DNA of 64,000 bases from Pararhizobium sp. (GTDB lineage Bacteria; Pseudomonadota; Alphaproteobacteria; Rhizobiales; Rhizobiaceae), in NCBI GenBank assembly GCA_030655075.1, contig JAURWE010000101.1, positions 62,001 to 126,000 on the forward strand. The letters are read 5' to 3'. A model generated the notes under the pieces. That model saw only the letters and a program-made list of their open reading frames with translations. It had not been told where the DNA came from and ran no database searches. This document shows positions 59,904 to 64,000 of the stretch, piece by piece. Made by a program: the position numbers and the translations under genes. How positions within the stretch are numbered: position 1 is the stretch's first letter; each line of letters starts with the position of its first letter.

Positions 59904-60206
59904 GTGATCAAATCAGAATTGGTGCAGATTGTAGCGGCGCGCAATCCGCACCTCTATCACCGCGATGTCGAGAATATCGTCAATGCCGTTCTGGACGAGA
60001 TCACGGATGCGCTGGCCGGCGGCAACCGGGTTGAACTGCGCGGTTTCGGTGCGTTTTCCGTCAAGAACCGTCCGTCCCGCTCCGGCCGCAATCCACGCAC
60101 GGGCGACAGCGTCTTCGTCGAGGAGAAATGGGTGCCGTTCTTCAAGACCGGCAAGGAACTTCGCGAACGCCTGAACCCCGGCCAGGACGACGACGACGGC
60201 GAATAG
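59904..60206 (+). CDS. ihfB: Integration host factor beta subunit
   Basis: 100 residues from a GTG with GAGGGGG seven bases upstream. HU/IHF fold: VIKSELVQIVAARNPHLYHR, DVENIVNAVLDEITDAL and GFGAFSVKNRPSRSGRNPRTG near residue 48, the DNA-bending arm. It acts with IhfA as a nucleoid protein needed for sigma54 activators and other control. In frame codons before the GTG lack support. Confidence 0.95.
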   Translation: MIKSELVQIVAARNPHLYHRDVENIVNAVLDEITDALAGGNRVELRGFGAFSVKNRPSRSGRNPRTGDSVFVEEKWVPFFKTGKELRERLNPGQDDDDGE

Positions 60207-60273
60207 GCTGCGCTCATGCATTTGCCCCAATGCGGATGCATGACGACAGGACCTTTGGCTTGGAGAGTGAAGC

Positions 60274-60618
60274 ATGATGAAGAAGCTGATCAATATCGTG
60301 GTGCTGATTCCGGTCGGTATCGTGCTGATCGTGCTTTCCGTAGCCAACCGCCAGGCCGTAACGCTCGCGCTCAACCCTTTCCGGCCGGCCGATAGCATTC
60401 TCTCCGTTTCGGCGCCGCTGTTCGTATTCCTGTTTCTGGCGTTGATAACCGGCCTGATCATCGGCTCTCTGGCTACCTGGTTTGGCCAGTCGAAATACCG
60501 CAAACGCGCTCGCAACGAGGCCAGCGAAGCGTTGAAATGGCACACGGAAGCTGAAAAACATAAGGTGCGGGCTGAAAAAATTGCTTCGCAAACACTTCTG
60601 CCGGCCCATACGAAATAA
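60274..60618 (+). CDS. LapA-domain (DUF1049) membrane protein
   Basis: 114 residues. Two membrane helices (MMKKLINIVVLIPVGIVLIV and FVFLFLALITGLIIGSL) with a polar loop between, then a basic cytoplasmic helical tail (YRKRARNEASEALKWHTEAE). LapA-type proteins work with LapB in LPS control in gamma-proteobacteria; the alpha-proteobacterial role is inferred. Possibly transcribed with ihfB. Confidence 0.85.
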   Translation: MMKKLINIVVLIPVGIVLIVLSVANRQAVTLALNPFRPADSILSVSAPLFVFLFLALITGLIIGSLATWFGQSKYRKRARNEASEALKWHTEAEKHKVRAEKIASQTLLPAHTK

Positions 60619-60632
60619 GTGCCGCGCCGTGC

Positions 60633-61082
60633 TCAGGCGGATGCGGCACTCACCGTCGCGTTGAAATCTGCAAAGAACTGCCGGGCAAGTTTTCCCGTGA
60701 CCGAACCGACGAGCTTTGATCCGAGGCGGGCAAGATAACCGCCTATCTGGGCTCCGGCGTCATAGCGCAAGATCGTTTCCGCACCATCATCCACCAGCAC
60801 GACATCGGCAGTGCCCCTGGCGAAACCCGCTATCCCGCCTTTGCCCTCGGCCGACAGCGTATAGCTGTCCGGGGCATTGATGTTGGACAGAGTGATGGTG
60901 CCGGCAAAGGACGCCGACAGCGGGCCTATTGTGATCTTCACCACAGCCTGCAGTTCGGTCGGCGATGTCTTTTCCAGCGACTGGCAGCCGGGCATGCAGG
61001 ATTTCAGAATTGCGGGATCGTTGAGCGCGGCCCAAACCACGTCGCGGGGTGCGGAAATACGTTCTTCGCCGCTCAGATCCAT
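60633..61082 (-). CDS. CoxG-like SRPBCC-fold protein
   Basis: 149 residues. The family opening MDLSGEERISAPRDVVWAAL is followed by ILKSCMPGCQSLEKTSPTEL near residue 26, typical of CoxG/carbon-monoxide-dehydrogenase-subunit-G family proteins. There is no CO dehydrogenase operon nearby, so the name is only structural. It may anchor a partner protein to the membrane through its C-terminal helix (KLARQFFADFNATVSAA). The start at 61082 is chosen by family alignment. Confidence 0.83.
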   Translation of the reverse strand: MDLSGEERISAPRDVVWAALNDPAILKSCMPGCQSLEKTSPTELQAVVKITIGPLSASFAGTITLSNINAPDSYTLSAEGKGGIAGFARGTADVVLVDDGAETILRYDAGAQIGGYLARLGSKLVGSVTGKLARQFFADFNATVSAASA

Positions 61083-61232
61083 GGTTTTTCCTTGCACCGG
61101 CCGTCAAGCAGACTTGCGCCTTGCAGTCCCGGCTTGCGCATCCATGTATCGCAGATCGGAAACAGCTTTGCCAAGAGCACGGGCGATGCTATTTGCAGCC
61201 TTTGAACCTATCGATGAGACGGACAAGACCCC

Positions 61233-62387
61233 GTGAAAGACAAAGATCGCCGGCCGCGAAACAGCAACGGACCGGCCGGAACCACACGGCCGCCGGGCGA
61301 CCGCAGCAAGGATCGCAGCGCAGCGCGCTCCTTTGAGGCAGGCAAACCGGCAGGTTTTTCCAAGCCGCCCCGATCGTCGTCGCGCGAGATCGGGCGCGAG
61401 CCTGCACGGCCCGTTAGCGAGGACACGGCGGCCGTGCAGAGCGTATTGCCACCCCTGCCCCTGCGCACGGGTGAAAAGCCTGCCGAGCGCATTCCGGTCA
61501 TTCTCGAGACGACTGCCACCGGCGATTATCACCTGATCGACAGCGGCCATGCGCTGAAACTCGAGCAATACGGCCCCTACCGCATCGTCCGGCCGGAAGC
61601 GCAGGCTTTGTGGCCGCCGGCCCTGCCGCAGGGGGTGTGGGACAAGGCCGATGCGGTCTTTACCGGCGACACGGACGAGGACGGTGCCGGCCGCTGGCGC
61701 TTCGACAAGGATGCGATGGGCGAAACCTGGCCGATGCGCCTGCTCGACACGGATTTTCTCGGCCGGCTGACCTCTTTCCGCCATGTCGGTGTCTTTCCCG
61801 AACAGCTGGCCCACTGGTCCTGGGTGGTGGAGCAGCAGCGCGCCGCCGGACGGCCGCTGAAGGTTCTCAACCTGTTCGGCTATACCGGTGTCGCTTCGCT
61901 GATCGCGGCGCGGGCCGGGGCAGAGGTCACCCATGTGGACGCCTCGAAGCGGGCGATTGCCTGGGCGCGCGAAAACCAGACGCTGGGCAAGAACGACCAT
62001 CTGCCGATCCGCTGGATCTGCGACGATGCGATGAAGTTCATCCAGCGCGAGGAACGGCGCGGCAGCCGCTACGACATCATTCTCACAGATCCACCGAAAT
62101 TCGGCCGCGGACCGAACGGCGAGGCCTGGCATCTGTTCGAGCATCTGCCGCGCATGCTCGATACGTGCCGCGACATCCTGAGCGACGATGCACAGGGGCT
62201 GGTGCTGACGGCCTATTCGATCCGCGCGAGCTTCTATTCCATCCACGAGCTGATGCGCGAAACGCTGCGGGGGCGTGGTGGCGTGGTGGAGTCCGGCGAA
62301 CTGATCATCCGCGAGGCCGGGCCTGACGGCAAATCGCCGGGCCGCGCGCTCTCCACATCACTTTTTTCCCGCTGGGTGCCAAAATGA
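61233..62387 (+). CDS. SAM-dependent RNA methyltransferase (RlmI-like)
   Basis: 384 residues from a GTG. A long low-complexity basic N-terminus (residues 1-75, rich in Arg/Ser/Pro) precedes an N-terminal PUA/EEHEE-like part and a class I methyltransferase (LKVLNLFGYTGVASLIAARA near residue 205; DIILTDPPKFGRG near residue 285). The DPPKFG motif is that of nucleic-acid m5C/base methyltransferases, so 23S rRNA is a likely target. Ends ATGA-overlapping with the TrmH-family gene. Confidence 0.88.
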   Translation: MKDKDRRPRNSNGPAGTTRPPGDRSKDRSAARSFEAGKPAGFSKPPRSSSREIGREPARPVSEDTAAVQSVLPPLPLRTGEKPAERIPVILETTATGDYHLIDSGHALKLEQYGPYRIVRPEAQALWPPALPQGVWDKADAVFTGDTDEDGAGRWRFDKDAMGETWPMRLLDTDFLGRLTSFRHVGVFPEQLAHWSWVVEQQRAAGRPLKVLNLFGYTGVASLIAARAGAEVTHVDASKRAIAWARENQTLGKNDHLPIRWICDDAMKFIQREERRGSRYDIILTDPPKFGRGPNGEAWHLFEHLPRMLDTCRDILSDDAQGLVLTAYSIRASFYSIHELMRETLRGRGGVVESGELIIREAGPDGKSPGRALSTSLFSRWVPK

Positions 62388-63244
62388 ACAGTGACTACCG
62401 TCAGGATGGCCCCGGCCGCGTCGGTCTGGTGAAGGAGGTGACCAGCCTCACCAATCCGATCATCAAGGATATCCGCGCGCTCAGCCAGAAGAAGACCCGC
62501 GACGAGACCAACAGTTTCATGGCCGAGGGCCTGAAGCTGGTGATCGACGCGCTCGATCTCGGCTGGACGATCCGCACACTGGTCTATTCCAAGAACGCCA
62601 AGGGCAAGCCGGCCGTCGAGCAGGTGGCGGCCAAGACCGTGGCCAAGGGCGGACTGGTGCTGGAGGTCAGCGAAAAAGTGCTGGTGGCGATTACCAAACG
62701 CGACAATCCGCAGGCGGTCGTCGGTATTTTCGAGCAGCGCATGGGGCATCTTCGCGATGTGCGCCCGAAGAGCGGCGAGACCTATGTGGCGCTCGACCGG
62801 GTCCGCGATCCCGGCAATCTCGGCACGATCATCCGCACCGCCGATGCGTCGGGCGCATCCGGCGTCGTGCTGGTCGGTGAGACGACCGATCCGTTTTCGC
62901 TGGAAACGGTGCGGGCGACGATGGGCTCGGTCTTTGCCATGCCGGTCTACCGCGCCACCGTCGATGAATTCATCAAATGGCAAAAGCAGGCCGGCGTCAG
63001 CGTCGTCGCCACACATTTGGCCGGTGCCGTCGACTACCGCACCATCGACTACAAATCGAAGCCCGTTGTGATCCTGATGGGCAACGAACAGGCCGGGCTT
63101 CCCGATCAGCTGGCGAAAGGGGCCAATGCGCTCGCCCGCATTCCCCAGGCCGGCCGGGCCGATTCGCTCAACCTGGCGATCGCCACAGGCATCATGCTGT
63201 TCGAGGCGCGCCGCCACCTGCTGACACTGGATGGCAAGGCATGA
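62384..63244 (+). CDS. TrmH/SpoU-family RNA ribose methyltransferase
   Basis: 286 residues. Small N-terminal substrate domain (TSLTNPIIKDIRALSQKKTR, FMAEGLKLVIDAL near residue 45) and a SPOUT knot: ALDRVRDPGNLGTIIRTADA near residue 139, MGNEQAGLPDQL near residue 233 and IPQAGRADSLNLAIATGI near residue 255. It likely 2'-O-methylates rRNA or tRNA. Overlaps the upstream methyltransferase and the downstream lspA by four bases each (ATGA), a tightly coupled unit. Confidence 0.92.
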   Translation: MNSDYRQDGPGRVGLVKEVTSLTNPIIKDIRALSQKKTRDETNSFMAEGLKLVIDALDLGWTIRTLVYSKNAKGKPAVEQVAAKTVAKGGLVLEVSEKVLVAITKRDNPQAVVGIFEQRMGHLRDVRPKSGETYVALDRVRDPGNLGTIIRTADASGASGVVLVGETTDPFSLETVRATMGSVFAMPVYRATVDEFIKWQKQAGVSVVATHLAGAVDYRTIDYKSKPVVILMGNEQAGLPDQLAKGANALARIPQAGRADSLNLAIATGIMLFEARRHLLTLDGKA

Positions 63245-63735
63245 CAGCAACCCGCCCGGCCCTTTTCTCGCGACCGGTTCCGATCGCGCTCTTCATCGTC
63301 ATTGCCCTCATCCTCGATCAGGCGATCAAATATGCTGTCGAGACCTGGCTGCCGTTCCAGCAGGAGGTCGGGCTCATCCCGCACCTGTCACTCTACCGCA
63401 CCTACAACTATGGTGTCGCGTTCTCGATGATGTCGGGCATGGAGGGCTGGTTCATCGTGACCTTGCGGCTCTGTGTCGTGGGCTTTGTGCTGTGGCTCTG
63501 GCGGCGGACACCGGACACGCGTTTCTTCGCGCATCTGGGCTATGCAATGATCATCGCCGGGGCCTTCGGCAATCTCATCGACCGGGTGCTGTTCGGCTAT
63601 GTCATCGACTATGTGCTGTTTTATATCGGCAACTGGTCGTTCGCGGTCTTCAACCTGGCCGACAGTTTCATCACGCTGGGGGCCGGGGCGATTGTTGTCG
63701 ATGAGCTGCTGCAGATGAAAAACCGCGATCGTTAA
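63241..63735 (+). CDS. lspA: Lipoprotein signal peptidase II
   Basis: 164 residues, four membrane helices. Aspartic peptidase dyad: Asp in NLIDRVLFGYVIDY near residue 118 and in NLADSFITLGA near residue 141. LYRTYNYGVAFSM near residue 53 is the family entry region. It removes signal peptides from prolipoproteins. The start at 63241 overlaps the TrmH stop as ATGA and fits length, better than the upstream frame continuation. Confidence 0.94.
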   Translation: MTATRPALFSRPVPIALFIVIALILDQAIKYAVETWLPFQQEVGLIPHLSLYRTYNYGVAFSMMSGMEGWFIVTLRLCVVGFVLWLWRRTPDTRFFAHLGYAMIIAGAFGNLIDRVLFGYVIDYVLFYIGNWSFAVFNLADSFITLGAGAIVVDELLQMKNRDR

Positions 63736-63790
63736 AATTTTAAACACCCTTTGAAGGCAATCGGAACGCTTGGTGTGTTAGCAGACGCAC

Positions 63791-64000
63791 ATGAGCGAAC
63801 CATCCAAGCTGCAGCACAGGATTGCCTTCGAGTTGAACGCAGCGATGCCGGGCGAGCCCGCGCGTCTGCAACCGGCTACGCCAAGCCCGACCGCAGCCCA
63901 ACCCGTTCAGTCCACAGCCACCGACCCGTACATTGCCGTTCGCTACGCCATTGCCGGTGTCGGCCTGTTGTCGTCGGCCTGCATTTTCGGCCTCGGGCTT
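63791..64000 (+). CDS. Start of an unrecognised membrane protein (cut by window)
   Basis: 70 codons of an open frame from an ATG at 63791, 55 bp after lspA. The N-terminus is polar and Pro/Ala-rich (LQPATPSPTAAQPVQSTATD) and ends in the first membrane helix (YAIAGVGLLSSACIFGLGL). The ribosome binding site is weak. Family cannot be determined from the part present. Confidence 0.5.
   Translation, partial: MSEPSKLQHRIAFELNAAMPGEPARLQPATPSPTAAQPVQSTATDPYIAVRYAIAGVGLLSSACIFGLGL

Noticed and set aside
1..64000. tRNA, rRNA, CRISPR or insertion-sequence genes
   Set aside because: None recognised by reading both strands; a tRNA search program was not available, so a tRNA could have been missed.

Overview
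The window is a piece of a rhizobial chromosome (Alphaproteobacteria, Hyphomicrobiales, most likely Rhizobiaceae of the Rhizobium/Agrobacterium type; genus not settled). The basis is high GC with rhizobial codon use, a PmtA-type phospholipid N-methyltransferase, an alphaproteobacterial-length IHF beta, a GTTC-N7-GTTC LexA box, an Irr-type iron box, and the housekeeping order mutM-rpsT-dnaA ... hemW-rdgB-rph / hrcA-grpE ... ptsN-hpf-rpoN-lptB-lptA-lptC. No phage, insertion sequence, CRISPR array, tRNA or rRNA gene was recognised.

Layout. 1-3510: iron-linked operon on the minus strand, imelysin - di-haem oxidoreductase - second imelysin (cut by the window edge), with an Irr/ICE-like palindrome upstream. 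3.6-12.7 kb: mixed housekeeping genes (HPP membrane protein, rsmB, rlpA, an SDR protein coupled to queG, GST, uppP, NDUFA9-like protein, DUF1330, pyrF). 12.7-21.2 kb: pmtA and dnaN (minus), then rsmI-yraN-gshB and a comM gene with a LexA box (plus), a frameshifted VOC gene, a hypothetical gene and cysK. 21.5-33.8 kb: accessory-flavoured stretch with an isochorismatase between two copies of a short repeat, two divergent LysE exporters, dut, prfC, a TetA-like MFS pump, a Zn/Cd/Pb P-type ATPase with a divergent MerR regulator and a recognisable MerR operator, a GFA protein, pirin, a class II glutamine amidotransferase and coaBC.

34.0-37.6 kb: a double-domain KaiC-like ATPase overlapping a hybrid histidine kinase whose N-terminus looks like a degenerate receiver; there is no kaiA or kaiB. 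This two-gene unit lies between coaBC and ubiB and is the best candidate here for a little-described signalling system. 38.2-44.5 kb: ubiB, ubiE, mutM, rpsT and dnaA. The 830-bp dnaA upstream region has no gene but carries a dense cluster of GANTC (CcrM) sites and a near-CtrA site. 44.7-50.9 kb: Rrf2 regulator, two tiny genes, hemW, rdgB, VOC, rph, hrcA and grpE. 51.1-53.1 kb: aldonolactone-oxidase-like and SDR pair. 53.3-58.6 kb: ptsN, hpf, rpoN and the lptCAB export genes. 58.8-64.0 kb: sppA, ihfB, a LapA-domain protein, a CoxG-like protein, two RNA methyltransferases coupled to lspA, and the start of a membrane protein.

A short palindromic repeat occurs four times in one orientation, each time fused to the stop codon of a minus-strand gene (GST, hypothetical, hemW, ptsN), which suggests a role in 3' end formation. 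A second, longer inverted-repeat element lies between the convergent grpE and lactone-oxidase genes. Start sites were moved from the longest reading frame where a ribosome binding site, a family start or an operon overlap supported it; these choices are stated per entry.
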